Below, in pieces: positions 18,810 through 26,876 of a stretch of 64,000 nucleotides of DNA; positions within the stretch are counted from its first letter, which is position 1, and every line of letters begins with the position of its first letter. The position numbers and the translations under genes were made by a program. The stretch lies in contig NZ_CP092183.1 in assembly GCF_023499255.1 (NCBI RefSeq), forward strand, positions 4,522,501 through 4,586,500, written 5' to 3'. The notes under the pieces are model-generated. The model saw only the letters and a list, made by a program, of their open reading frames with translations, had not been told where the DNA came from and made no database searches. Source of the stretch: Couchioplanes caeruleus (GTDB lineage Bacteria > Actinomycetota > Actinomycetes > Mycobacteriales > Micromonosporaceae).

Positions 18810-19661
18810 TCACAGTGAGTCGAGTTCCGAGCCGGTCAAGGTGATCCCGCCGGCGGCCATGTTCTGTTCCAGGTGCTCGACGCTGCCTGTGCCCGGGATG
18901 GCCAGCACGTGCGGGCCCTGGTGCAAGATCCAGGCGAGCCGCACCTGATGCTCGGTGACGCCGTGCGCGGCGGCGACGGCCCGTAGCGCCTCGCCGCCCG
19001 CCGCCCCGGACGCACCCTGCTCCCGGCCGGGTCCGGCGACGGAGAAGTACGGCACGAACGCGATGCCGCGCCGGGCGCACTCGTGCAGCAGCGCCGTGCC
19101 GTCCGCGTCGCGCAGGTCCAGGCCGTACTCGTTCTGCACGCACACGACCGGGGCGATGCGCTGCGCTTCGTCGAGATGGTGCGGCCGCACGTTCGAGATG
19201 CCCAGGTGCCGGATCAAACCCTCGCGGCGCAGCTCCGCCAGGGCGGTGAACTGTTCGCCCAGCGAGGCGCCGCGGTCGCGCAACCGCAGGTTCACCACGT
19301 CGAGGGCGTCGACGCCGAGGCGGCGCAGGTTGTCCTCGACGCGGGCGCGCAGCTCGGCCGCGGTGGCCGGCCGGTCGCCGGCGGCGGCGCCGACCTTGGT
19401 GGCGATGACCAGGTTCCGCGGGTACGGGCTGAGCGCGGCGCGGATGAGCTCGGTGGCGTACCGCTTCTCGCCCGTGCCGACGCCGAGCGTGCCGCCGGGG
19501 GAGACGTAGAACGCAGCGGTGTCGATGTGGTCGACGCCCAGCTCCACTGCGCGGCGCAGCACCCGGATGGCCACCTCCCGGTCGGGGTTCGCGGTGAGGC
19601 GCATCGAGCCGAAGCCGAGGCGGTGCACCGTACGGTCACCGAGCTGCGCGGTGCCGGTCAC
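18810..19661 (-). CDS. aldo/keto reductase
   Basis: 283 aa. The GTG start overlaps the TGA of the VOC gene (GTGA). TIM-barrel AKR features: GFGSMRLT, DHIDTAAFY (catalytic Asp and Tyr), LVIATKVG (Lys), the NADPH-binding end AIPGTGSVEHLEQNMAA. The usual catalytic His strand reads VVNLRLRD, as in the yeast-like AKR11/12 groups. Likely a NADPH-dependent carbonyl reductase in an operon with the VOC protein. Confidence 0.9.
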   Translation of the reverse strand: MTGTAQLGDRTVHRLGFGSMRLTANPDREVAIRVLRRAVELGVDHIDTAAFYVSPGGTLGVGTGEKRYATELIRAALSPYPRNLVIATKVGAAAGDRPATAAELRARVEDNLRRLGVDALDVVNLRLRDRGASLGEQFTALAELRREGLIRHLGISNVRPHHLDEAQRIAPVVCVQNEYGLDLRDADGTALLHECARRGIAFVPYFSVAGPGREQGASGAAGGEALRAVAAAHGVTEHQVRLAWILHQGPHVLAIPGTGSVEHLEQNMAAGGITLTGSELDSL

Positions 19662-20053
19662 GGCCGGCCCGGGCCACGCTCGGCGGCGCTGCGCTCGACG
19701 CAGAACTCGTTGCCCTCGGGGTCGCGCAGGGTGGCCCAGCCCAGCCCGTCGGCGGTGCGATGGTCCTCGTGCAGGGTGGCGCCGGCGTCCAGGAAGCGCT
19801 GCACGGCCTCGTCGCGGGTGCCGGTGGGCGGCTGGACGTCGAGGTGCACGCGGTTCTTGCCGGCCTTGTCGTCGGGCACCCGGATGAACAGCAGTCCGGG
19901 CCAGCCTGGTTCCGGCGCCTCGAGCAGGATCTCGTCGTCGTCCGGAGCGTCCTGGTCGCTGACCGGGTAGCCGGTGACCAGGGTCCAGAACTGGGCGAGC
20001 CGCCAGGGGTCGTGAGCGTCCACAGTGATGTGACGTACCGGGTTGAGGGCCAT
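19658..20053 (-). CDS. VOC-family (glyoxalase/bleomycin resistance-like) protein
   Basis: 131 aa. Two beta-alpha-beta-beta-beta modules: VRHITVDAHDPWRLAQFWTLV with the metal His, and NRVHLDVQPP plus WATLRDPEGNEFCVE with the C-terminal Glu. This subtype (VOC, DUF1-like glyoxalase) is common in actinobacteria; substrate unknown. First gene of the operon with the aldo/keto reductase, divergent from the Clp-N gene. Confidence 0.9.
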   Translation of the reverse strand: MALNPVRHITVDAHDPWRLAQFWTLVTGYPVSDQDAPDDDEILLEAPEPGWPGLLFIRVPDDKAGKNRVHLDVQPPTGTRDEAVQRFLDAGATLHEDHRTADGLGWATLRDPEGNEFCVERSAAERGPGRP

Positions 20054-20070
20054 GGCGGATCACCCTACGC

Positions 20071-20115
20071 GTCAACCGGTGGTTGACGAGCAATCAGCGT
20101 CAACTTAGAGTTGAC
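20071..20115 (+). promoter_or_regulatory. twin 17-bp operators over a leaderless promoter
   Basis: Two palindromes of the same type, GTCAACCGGTGGTTGAC (20071-20087) and GTCAACTTAGAGTTGAC (20099-20115), share GTCAAC and GTTGAC ends, with centres 28 bp apart. They cover the -35 (TTGACG, 20083-20088) and the -10 (TAGAGT, 20106-20111) of a promoter with a 17-bp spacer. The expected transcription start is at or next to ATG 20119, so the mRNA is probably leaderless. A dimeric HTH protein bound at both sites would block the promoter. Confidence 0.75.
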
Positions 20116-20118
20116 GGC

Positions 20119-20799
20119 ATGACGCAGACCTCGCCGCCCGTACGGCTCGACGACCTCATCCACAGCATCACCGCCAACCGGCCCGACGCCCCGCTGGAGC
20201 GGCTGTCGGACGCCGTGCTGCTCGCCGACCACCTCGGCGACCTCGCCGACCACCTCATCGGCCACTTCGTCGACCAGGCCCGCCGCTCCGGCGCCTCCTG
20301 GACCGACATCGGCCGCAGCATGGGCGTCAGCAAGCAGGCCGCCCAGAAACGCTTCGTGACCAAGCCCGACCTCGACATGTCGCAGGGCTTCAGCCGCTTC
20401 AGCACCAACGCCCGCACGACCGTCACCGGCTCGATGACCGCCGCGCGCGCCACCAGGCACCCCGAGATCCGCCCCGAGCACCTGCTGCTGGGGCTGCTCG
20501 ACGTGCCCGGCGCCACGGCCCACGCCGTGCTCGGCGACTTCGCGCGGGTGCGCGAGGCCGCCATGGCCTCGCTGCCCGAGGCACCGGGCGGGGACATGCC
20601 CGAGCTGATCCCGTTCGACGCCCGCTCGCGCAAGGTCCTGGAACTGACCTTCCGGGAGGCGCTGCGCCTGGGCGACGACACCGTGGGCACCGAGCACATC
20701 CTGCTCGCGCTCATCGAGGAGGAGCCGCCCGGCGGCGTGCTGGCCGGGCTCGGCATCGACAAGGCCGCCGTGGAGAGCGCCGCTCAGTCCGCCAGATAG
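20119..20799 (+). CDS. HTH plus Clp N-terminal repeat domain protein (ClpA/B-N without ATPase)
   Basis: 226 aa. After a helical N-terminus there is an HTH (SGASWTDIGRSMGVSKQAAQKRF, about residues 65-87), then two Clp-N repeats (RHPEIRPEHLLLGLLDVPG; LRLGDDTVGTEHILLALIEEEPPGGV). There is no AAA+ module, so it is not an unfoldase; the Clp-N part could sense or present substrates or peptides. Two identical-type palindromes sit on its promoter, so autoregulation through the HTH is likely. ATG 20119 lies about 8 bp after the -10. Its last 16 bp overlap the convergent UPF0303-like gene. Confidence 0.88.
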   Translation: MTQTSPPVRLDDLIHSITANRPDAPLERLSDAVLLADHLGDLADHLIGHFVDQARRSGASWTDIGRSMGVSKQAAQKRFVTKPDLDMSQGFSRFSTNARTTVTGSMTAARATRHPEIRPEHLLLGLLDVPGATAHAVLGDFARVREAAMASLPEAPGGDMPELIPFDARSRKVLELTFREALRLGDDTVGTEHILLALIEEEPPGGVLAGLGIDKAAVESAAQSAR

Positions 20800-21251
20800 G
20801 TCTCGATCGCCTCGACCACCAGCGCGTGGTCGTCGGCCTGCGGCAGCCCCGACACGGTCACCGTACCCACCACACCCACACCCGCCACGCGTACGGGGAA
20901 AGCACCGCCGTGAGCCGCATAGTCGGCCGGATCCACCCCGTACTTGGCGTCCAGCGCGTCACCCCTCGCCGCGAGCCGGCGCCCCACCAGGTACGACGAG
21001 GCCGCGAAGCGTTCCACCACCCGTACCTTGCGGGCGATCCAATGGTCGTTGTCGGCCGTGCTGCCCGGCAGCGCGGCGTGGAACAGCTGCTGCGCACCCC
21101 GGCGGATGTCGACGGCCACCGGCAGCTCCCTGCCGGTGGCCAGGTCCACCAGCAGGCTGCCGAGCTGCCATGCGTCCGCGTTGGTGAACCGGGTGAAGGT
21201 CAGCCGCCGCTCCTGCTCCTCGAGCCGGGCGATGAGATCGTCGTCGGTCAT
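20784..21251 (-). CDS. UPF0303/heme-degrading-domain (DUF336-like) protein
   Basis: 155 aa from ATG 21251. HbpS/GlcG-type fold: ALVVDLATGRELPVAVDIRRGAQQLFHAALPG, then NDHWIARKVRVVERF, YAAHGGAFPVRVAGVGVVGTVTVSGLPQADDHALVVEAI. Related proteins bind heme or iron, but the UPF0303 branch has no settled role. Convergent 16-bp overlap with the Clp-N gene. Confidence 0.88.
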   Translation of the reverse strand: MTDDDLIARLEEQERRLTFTRFTNADAWQLGSLLVDLATGRELPVAVDIRRGAQQLFHAALPGSTADNDHWIARKVRVVERFAASSYLVGRRLAARGDALDAKYGVDPADYAAHGGAFPVRVAGVGVVGTVTVSGLPQADDHALVVEAIETYLAD

Positions 21252-21273
21252 GCGCCCATCCTCGCGCACCGGC

Positions 21274-22053
21274 TCAGGCCCGGAACTGGTCCACGCCCAA
21301 CTTCACGATCAGGGCCAGCACGACGACCAGCAGCACCACCCGCACGAAGCCCGAGCCGCGGCGCAACGCCATCCGCGCACCGAGCACCGCGCCGGCGATG
21401 TTGCACACCGCCATGCCCGCGCCCAGCAGCCAGTACACGTGCCCGGTCGCGCCGAACACCGCCAGCGCGCCCAGGTTCGTACCCGTGTTCACGATCTTCG
21501 CCATCGCCGAGCCGTGCACGAAGTCCGCGCCCACCACCGTGGTGAACGCCAGCACCAGGAACGTGCCCGTACCCGGGCCGATCAGACCGTCGTACGCGGC
21601 GATCACCCCGCCGGCCAGCGCCACCACCGCCACCATCCGCGCCGGGGTGCGCTTGAACGGATCGGCGACCAGCCCCATCGCCGGGCGCAGCGTCACGAAC
21701 AACGCGACCGCCACCAGCACGCCCAGCACCACCGGCCGGTACGCCCCCGCCGGCACCCGGCCCGCCAGCAGCGCCCCCAGCCCGGAGACCACCACCGCCA
21801 TCCCGGCCGCCGGCCCCGCCACCCGCCAGTCCAGCTTGGTACGCCGCGCGTACGTCACCGCCGCTGTGCTCGTGCCCGCCACCGCCGCCAGCTTGTTCGT
21901 GCCCAGCGCCGTGGCCAGCGGCAACCCGGGCGCCGCGATCAGCAACGCCGGCAGCAACAGCAGCCCGCCACCGCCGACGACCGCGTCGACCCAGCCCGCC
22001 GCCGTCGCCGCCCCCAGCAAAGTAACGACCGAAAGACCATCCACGGCTGACAA
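21274..22053 (-). CDS. TSUP-family (TauE/SafE) membrane transporter
   Basis: 259 aa with about eight membrane helices and the two internal repeats of TSUP proteins: GWVDAVVGGGGLLLLPALL and GTNKLAAVAGTSTAAVTY, then GVIAAYDGLIGPGTGTFLVL and VNTGTNLGALAVF. TSUP proteins move sulfite, sulfonates or other anions; the substrate is unknown. TTG 22053 or GTG 22044 can serve as start. It follows the 28-aa membrane peptide gene by 9 bp, so they are probably one operon. Confidence 0.88.
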   Translation of the reverse strand: MSAVDGLSVVTLLGAATAAGWVDAVVGGGGLLLLPALLIAAPGLPLATALGTNKLAAVAGTSTAAVTYARRTKLDWRVAGPAAGMAVVVSGLGALLAGRVPAGAYRPVVLGVLVAVALFVTLRPAMGLVADPFKRTPARMVAVVALAGGVIAAYDGLIGPGTGTFLVLAFTTVVGADFVHGSAMAKIVNTGTNLGALAVFGATGHVYWLLGAGMAVCNIAGAVLGARMALRRGSGFVRVVLLVVVLALIVKLGVDQFRA

Positions 22054-22062
22054 GCATGCCGG

Positions 22063-22149
22063 TCACCCCCGGCGCCGCCGCAGCCAGATCCCCGCCGTCC
22101 CGATGAGCAGGAACACCGACATCGCACAGCAGAACGCCTTGATCAACAC
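22063..22149 (-). CDS. 28-aa single-helix membrane peptide
   Basis: GTG at 22149 with a perfect GGAGGT site (complement of 22155-22160), spacing 5 bp. The peptide is one hydrophobic helix (LIKAFCCAMSVFLLIGTAGIWL) with a Cys-Cys pair near the N-terminus and a basic RRRRG tail. Stop is 9 bp before the TSUP start. The strong ribosome binding site and the operon position argue for a real gene, perhaps an accessory subunit of the transporter. Confidence 0.6.
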   Translation of the reverse strand: MLIKAFCCAMSVFLLIGTAGIWLRRRRG

Positions 22150-22185
22150 CGCACACCTCCGGTACCGGGGATAGGCTCTACACCC

Positions 22186-22974
22186 GTGCGCCTGGCCACT
22201 TTCAACCTGCTGCACGGCCGCTCCCTGTCCGACGGCACCGTACACGCCGGCCGGATCGCGGACGCCGTCGCCGACCTCGACGCCGACGTGCTCGGCCTGC
22301 AGGAGGTCGACCGCGCCCAGCCCCGCAGCGGCCACCTCGACCTCACCGCCATCGCCGCCGACGCCCTCGGCGCCCCCGCCCACCGCTTCGCCGCGGCGGT
22401 CGCCGGCACACCGGGGGAGACCTGGCACCCCTGGCAGTCCGAGGACGACAACGTGCACCCCCTGTACGGCATCGCCCTGGTCAGCCGCTATCCGGTGCTG
22501 CGCTGGCAGATCACCCAGCTGCCGGCCGCGCCCGTACGCTCACCGGTCTGGGCGCCCGGCCCCGGCGGCGGCCTCATCATGCTCAAGGACGAGCCCCGCG
22601 TCATGATCGCCGCCGTCGTCGACGCCCCCACCGGCCCGATGACCGTCGCCACCACCCACCTGTCGTTCGTCCCCGGCTGGAACGTGCGCCAGCTGCGCGC
22701 CGCCGTCCGCGCCCTGCGAGCCCTGCCCGCCCCGCGCATCCTGCTCGGCGACCTCAACATGCCCGCCGGGCCCGTGCGCGCCTTCACCGGCTGGCGCAGC
22801 CTCGCCCGACGGCCCACGTACCCCAGCCCCGCACCACGCGCCCAGCTCGACCACATCCTCGCCGACCCCCGCGGCGCCGCCCCGCTCGGCCCGGTCGTGC
22901 AGATCCGCACCCCGGCCGTCCCGGTCTCCGACCACCGGCCGCTCGTCGTGCACCTCGACCCCGCCGTTGCCTGA
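22186..22974 (+). CDS. endonuclease/exonuclease/phosphatase-family protein
   Basis: 262 aa, GTG start close behind a TAGGCT -10 (near-leaderless). EEP fold: MRLATFNLLHGR, GLQEVDRAQP (metal Glu), ATTHLSF, ILLGDLNMP (Asp and Asn), LDHILAD and VSDHRPLVVHL (catalytic Asp-His). Mg-dependent phosphodiesterase; substrate (nucleic acid, lipid or small phosphoester) cannot be told from sequence. No signal peptide, so cytoplasmic. Confidence 0.9.
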   Translation: MRLATFNLLHGRSLSDGTVHAGRIADAVADLDADVLGLQEVDRAQPRSGHLDLTAIAADALGAPAHRFAAAVAGTPGETWHPWQSEDDNVHPLYGIALVSRYPVLRWQITQLPAAPVRSPVWAPGPGGGLIMLKDEPRVMIAAVVDAPTGPMTVATTHLSFVPGWNVRQLRAAVRALRALPAPRILLGDLNMPAGPVRAFTGWRSLARRPTYPSPAPRAQLDHILADPRGAAPLGPVVQIRTPAVPVSDHRPLVVHLDPAVA

Positions 22975-23001
22975 GCCCTCACGGCTGCGGCGGGCGGCGG
23001 C

Positions 23002-23490
23002 TCAGACCGCCCGCTCGTAGATGACCTCCAGGCCGTCGACCTCGTCCCACTGCTCGCCGACCTGCTCGAAACCGAACGGCGCGATCGTGGCCAGCGACGC
23101 CACGTTGTCCGGCCGGATGCTCGCCCGCACCAGACGCACCCGCGGGTCACCCTCCGCACGCCGGATCAGCTCCGCGAGCATCGCCCTGGCATAACCCCTC
23201 CTGCGGTACGCGGGATCCACCCCGTAACCGACCTCCACGCGACCCTCGTCGTCCGGCGGCCCGTGGAAGCCGCCCGCCCCGACGACCTGTCCGTCCGCCA
23301 CGGCCGCCCGGGCGACCCACTCCTCGGCCGCCGGATTCGCCTCGATGTCGCGTACCCGGATCTCCCAGAGCCACCGCTCGCCCAGGATCCATTCGCTCAG
23401 CGGGTGACCCGCCACCGCGCCCGCCGTGGCGAGGTCCCCGGCGACGAGCGCGCGCAGCGCGGGCAGCGGCAGCGGGATGAAAGTGATCAT
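23002..23490 (-). CDS. GNAT-family N-acetyltransferase
   Basis: 162 aa. Acetyl-CoA binding motif A is VEVGYGVDPAYRRRGYARAMLAELI (Q/R-x-x-G-x-A form RRGYA), with the preceding strand AVADGQVVGAGGFHG and a C-terminal GFEQVGEQWDEVDGLEVIYER. Acceptor unknown; resembles RimJ/RimL-like acyltransferases. Divergent from ohrR. Confidence 0.88.
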   Translation of the reverse strand: MITFIPLPLPALRALVAGDLATAGAVAGHPLSEWILGERWLWEIRVRDIEANPAAEEWVARAAVADGQVVGAGGFHGPPDDEGRVEVGYGVDPAYRRRGYARAMLAELIRRAEGDPRVRLVRASIRPDNVASLATIAPFGFEQVGEQWDEVDGLEVIYERAV

Positions 23491-23527
23491 GCGCAGATCC
23501 TAGAGGTGTGGCCACCACCTCAGTTCA

Positions 23528-23539
23528 GTTGTGCACAAC
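23528..23539. promoter_or_regulatory. OhrR operator
   Basis: Perfect 12-bp palindrome GTTGTGCACAAC, 25 bp before ATG 23565 of ohrR. AATTG-type sequences flank it. OhrR repressors bind AT-containing dyads of this sort at their own promoters. Confidence 0.55.
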
Positions 23540-23564
23540 CCAATTGCGTACTACCGTTCGGCGT

Positions 23565-24005
23565 ATGCAAGAGAGCACCGGCCTCGAACAGATGATCTGC
23601 TTCGAGCTGTACGCCGCCTCCCGGGCCATGACCAGCCTCTACCGGCCCGCCCTCGACGCCCTCGGCCTCACCTACCCCCAGTACGCGGCCCTGCGCGTCA
23701 TCTGGCACCGCGGCCGCATCACCGTCCGGGACCTCGGCGCCGCCCTCCAACTCGACAGCGGCACGCTCTCACCCCTGCTCAAACGCCTCGAGAACCAGGG
23801 CCTCATCCACCGCACCCGCGGCACCGACGACGAACGCATCGTCTGGATCACGGCCACCGACAAGGGCTCCGACCTGCAGCATCGAGTAGCAGACCTGCCG
23901 CAACGCCTGGCCTGCGCCCTCGACCTGAGCATCGACGAGTTCACCACCCTGCACACCCTGCTCACCCGCATCCGCGGCGCGGCAACCACCACCACCCTCG
24001 ACTGA
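23565..24005 (+). CDS. ohrR: OhrR-type MarR repressor (organic peroxide sensor)
   Basis: 146 aa from ATG 23565. Starts GLEQMICFELYAASRAMTSLYRP, with the reactive sensor Cys in MICFELYAASRA as in all OhrR proteins. The MarR winged HTH is TVRDLGAALQLDSGTLSPLLKRLENQGLI with wing RTRGTDDERIVWIT. Organic hydroperoxides oxidise the Cys and release the operator. The next gene is ohr, the classical target. Confidence 0.93.
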   Translation: MQESTGLEQMICFELYAASRAMTSLYRPALDALGLTYPQYAALRVIWHRGRITVRDLGAALQLDSGTLSPLLKRLENQGLIHRTRGTDDERIVWITATDKGSDLQHRVADLPQRLACALDLSIDEFTTLHTLLTRIRGAATTTTLD

Positions 24006-24016
24006 AAGGAACCACC

Positions 24017-24436
24017 ATGCAGGCCATCTACACCGCCTCCGCCACCGCCACCGGAGACGGCCGCGGCGGACACACCCGCTCCAGCGACGGCGTCCTCGAC
24101 CTCGACCTCGCCGTCCCCAAGGAGATGGGCGGCCCCGGCGGCCACCTCACCAACCCTGAACAGCTCTTCGCCGCCGGCTACGCCGCCTGCTTCCACAGCG
24201 CCCTCAAGATCGTCGCGAGCAAGCAGAACATCCAGCTCACCGACACCGCCATCACCGTCGACGTCGGCATCGGCCCCCACGGCACCGGCGCCTTCGGCCT
24301 CACCATCACCATCGAGGCCGAACTGCCCAGCGTCGACGAGGCCACCGCACACCGGCTCCTCGAAGCCGCCCACCAGGTCTGCCCGTACAGCAACGCCACC
24401 CGCGGCAACGTCGACGTCACCCTCAACCTCGCCTGA
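24017..24436 (+). CDS. ohr: organic hydroperoxide resistance protein
   Basis: 139 aa, ATG 24017, 11 bp after ohrR. OsmC/Ohr fold with both catalytic cysteines: GYAACFHSALK and AAHQVCPYSNATRGN. The enzyme reduces organic hydroperoxides with lipoyl- or thiol-dependent reductants. Part of the operon ohrR-ohr-hydrolase. Confidence 0.95.
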   Translation: MQAIYTASATATGDGRGGHTRSSDGVLDLDLAVPKEMGGPGGHLTNPEQLFAAGYAACFHSALKIVASKQNIQLTDTAITVDVGIGPHGTGAFGLTITIEAELPSVDEATAHRLLEAAHQVCPYSNATRGNVDVTLNLA

Positions 24437-24462
24437 CCGTCTTCTCCAGAGGGGAAACCACC

Positions 24463-25281
24463 ATGCCCTACGTGACCTCCGACGGCGCCGACCTCTACTA
24501 CGAAGACTTCGGCACCGGCGACCCCGTCGTGCTCATCCACGGCTGGCCCCTGTCCAGCCGCAGCTGGGAAGCCCAGATCCCCGCCCTCGTCGCCGACGGC
24601 AAACGCGTCATCGCGTACGACCGCCGCGGCTTCGGCAAGAGCAGCCAGCCCTGGACCGGCTACGACTACGACACCTTCGCCGCCGACCTGCGCGCCCTGC
24701 TCGAACACCTCGACCTCACCGGCGTCACCCTCGTCGGCTTCTCCATGGGCGGGGGAGAGGTCGCCCGCTACCTCGGCACGTACGGCACCGACCGGGTCAG
24801 CAAGGCCGTTTTCGCCGGCGCCGTACCGCCGTACCTCTACAAGAGCGACGACAACCCCGACGGCGCCCTCGACGACGCCACCATCAAGCAGTTCCAGGAC
24901 GGCGTCACCACCGACCGCATCGCCTTCGTCGACGGCTTCGCCGAGAACTTCTTCAAGGCCGGCGGCACCCTCAAGGTCAGCGACAACCAGGTCCGCTACG
25001 CCCAGGAACTCGCCCACCTCGCCAGTCCCAAGGCCACTCTCGACTGCATCGCCGCCTTCGGCCTCACCGACTTCCGCGGCGACCTCGCCAAGATCAGCAT
25101 CCCCACGCTGGTCATCCACGGCGACAGCGACGCGATCGTCCCCATCGAGCACAGCGGCAAGCGCACGGCGGACACCATCCCCGGTGCGAAGCTCGTGGTC
25201 ATCCAGGACGGGCCGCACGGCATCAACGCCTCGCACCCGACCGAGTTCAACGAGGCGCTGCTGAGCTTCCTCAACAGCTGA
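24463..25281 (+). CDS. cofactor-free haloperoxidase-type alpha/beta hydrolase
   Basis: 272 aa. LIHGWPLSSRSW (oxyanion), VGFSMGGGEVARYLG (nucleophile Ser), HGDSDAIVPIE (acid), DGPHGINAS (His). The sequence is the non-heme chloroperoxidase/perhydrolase group. Ribosome binding site GAGGGG before ATG 24463, 26 bp after ohr. Enzymes of this type are often found with ohr and may handle peracids or peroxides. Plus-strand codons here are strongly C-ending. Confidence 0.9.
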   Translation: MPYVTSDGADLYYEDFGTGDPVVLIHGWPLSSRSWEAQIPALVADGKRVIAYDRRGFGKSSQPWTGYDYDTFAADLRALLEHLDLTGVTLVGFSMGGGEVARYLGTYGTDRVSKAVFAGAVPPYLYKSDDNPDGALDDATIKQFQDGVTTDRIAFVDGFAENFFKAGGTLKVSDNQVRYAQELAHLASPKATLDCIAAFGLTDFRGDLAKISIPTLVIHGDSDAIVPIEHSGKRTADTIPGAKLVVIQDGPHGINASHPTEFNEALLSFLNS

Positions 25282-25410
25282 CCCTGCCGGCGCCCCCGGG
25301 CCATCCCTTCGGGGCCATCCATTCCCGGACCTCAGCTCGGAACCTCAGCCTGGGCCCTCGTCCCAGATCTCCTTCCGGACCCTTCGCGGGCCTGTTCGGC
25401 GGACCTTCGC

Positions 25411-25438
25411 GGGCCGGCCCCTTCCTCCGGGCCGGCCC
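25411..25438. terminator. bidirectional hairpin between convergent genes
   Basis: Perfect 10-bp arms GGGCCGGCCC around an 8-nt loop (CTTCCTCC), in the gap between the hydrolase gene (ending 25281) and the recombinase gene (ending 25461). The rest of this 180-bp gap holds short CTTCGCGGGCC repeats and no gene. Confidence 0.7.
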
Positions 25439-25460
25439 GCTTCCGGCATCCCCGCACACT

Positions 25461-26435
25461 TCAGTGCAACGTGCCCAACGCCCGGTTCGTACGGTTCGCC
25501 CGCACCGCCGCCCGCTGCTGCGCCGCCGTCACCTCGATGTACCCCTGCGACGTCGTCAACGACGCGTGCCCCAGCAACCGCATGATCTCCGAAGCGTTCG
25601 CCCCGTCCTCGGCCAGCCGCGTCGCGAACGTATGCCGCAACGCATGCAACTGCGCCCCCCGCGGCACCCGATCCGACACCCCCGCCCGCCGGAAACACGA
25701 CTGCACCAGATACTGCAGCCCACCCCGCCGCAACGGCTCACCACGCCGATCCACCAGCAACGCATCATCCGGCCGTACCCGCCCGAACCGCACCTGCCGG
25801 CTCTCCACGTACCGCGCCACCACGGCATCCAGCTCCGGCTCGATCGGCACGGACCGCGGCCGCCCACCCTTGCCCGCCACCTCGACCCGCCGCTCACCCG
25901 GCCGCCCGACCACCGACCCGGTCCGCAACGCCAACAGCTCCGACAACCGCAACCCGGCACACAACGCCAGCGCCAGCACGACCACATCCCGCTCCGGCCA
26001 CGGATCCCGCTGCCGCTCGTCAGCCCGGCTCACCGCCTCGAGCAACTGCTCCGGCGTGTCCTCGCCGCGCAGCGGCTTGGGGGAGGGGACCGACACCCTC
26101 GGCTTCCCGACTGCCGGCATCGGGTTCCCGGCGACCACCCCGTCGACCACCAGGAACCCGTAGAACGAATTCCACGTCGACCAGGCCCGATACACCGAGG
26201 CAGGCGCCCGCCCAGCCGCGAACGCCGCGAACGCCGACCGCAGCGAACGAGGGGAGAGGTGACCGAGAGTGACGTCCTCGATGGAGACGTCGAGCGGCTC
26301 GGCGATGATGCGCAGGACGGCGGTCAGATCGCGGCGGTAGGCGAGAAGGGTGTGCTGAGACGGCTTCTGTACGGCTCGAGCACCGAGGAACTCCTCGACA
26401 AGCGACTCGACCGGAATGTCTTGTTCATCCTGCAT
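25461..26435 (-). CDS. XerC/D-like tyrosine recombinase
   Basis: 324 aa from ATG 26435. The N-terminal core-binding domain (TLLAYRRDLTAVLRIIAEP; WNSFYGFLVVDGVVAGNP) is followed by the catalytic domain with Arg in LCAGLRLSELLAL, Lys in VAGKGGRPRSVP, HxLRH in QLHALRHTFATRLAE, His in LLGHASLTTSQGY and the Tyr nucleophile in GYIEVT. All catalytic residues are present. Start ATG lies within the right arm of a Xer-like 26-bp palindrome and dif is about 440 bp upstream. Most likely a Xer-type recombinase acting at that site or an integrase remnant of an element that used dif. It need not be the housekeeping XerC or XerD. Confidence 0.88.
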   Translation of the reverse strand: MQDEQDIPVESLVEEFLGARAVQKPSQHTLLAYRRDLTAVLRIIAEPLDVSIEDVTLGHLSPRSLRSAFAAFAAGRAPASVYRAWSTWNSFYGFLVVDGVVAGNPMPAVGKPRVSVPSPKPLRGEDTPEQLLEAVSRADERQRDPWPERDVVVLALALCAGLRLSELLALRTGSVVGRPGERRVEVAGKGGRPRSVPIEPELDAVVARYVESRQVRFGRVRPDDALLVDRRGEPLRRGGLQYLVQSCFRRAGVSDRVPRGAQLHALRHTFATRLAEDGANASEIMRLLGHASLTTSQGYIEVTAAQQRAAVRANRTNRALGTLH

Positions 26436-26453
26436 AAGGAATATTATGCAGGA
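26428..26453. other. Xer-like recombination core site or operator, 10-6-10 bp palindrome over the recombinase start
   Basis: Perfect inverted arms TCCTGCATAA and TTATGCAGGA around a 6-bp spacer (GGAATA). Inner halves CATAA/TTATG and the 6-bp spacer match the geometry of dif-type sites (11-6-11). The recombinase ATG is part of one arm. Could be the recombinase's crossover site, or an operator used for autoregulation. Confidence 0.65.
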
Positions 26454-26876
26454 AAGTGACGTCTGTACGGGAGGGTCTCGGCGGTAGTGGTTTCTCCGTC
26501 GAGCAGGTCCTCGGTGCAGTTCGCCTGGTTGTGTTCGTTGCGCCTTTGCCTGGTTGCGCTCCGCTGCTTCGCGCACCGGTGCTCGCTTCGGCGGCGGACG
26601 CGCCGGGGGCTGAGCCGCCTGTCCTGGCAGCCGTGGTGGTCGAGGCAACGCGATAGCCGGCCCGAGTACCCGGGCTGATCTCGTCGCCGCTGCGCGCCGT
26701 GACGGCCGATTTCCGGGACGCAGCTCCCGTGTCTCGATGCCGGTTCTGTCAGAAGCAACCTCCTCAGGTTTCTTTGCGCCGCTCGAGTCATCCCATCCGC
26801 GTCCCGGCGTCGCCCTGCCGGCCACCGTGTCCTGCCGTGTCTCCAGCAGGCACTCTCCGAGCCCTCTCCGCGCTCA
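26454..26876. other. non-coding stretch between recombinase and dif
   Basis: I see no gene. Two copies of a CGCCTGGTTG / GCCTGGTTGC word near 26520 and 26545 are the only repeats. Its low coding likelihood on both strands is usual next to dif. Confidence 0.5.
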
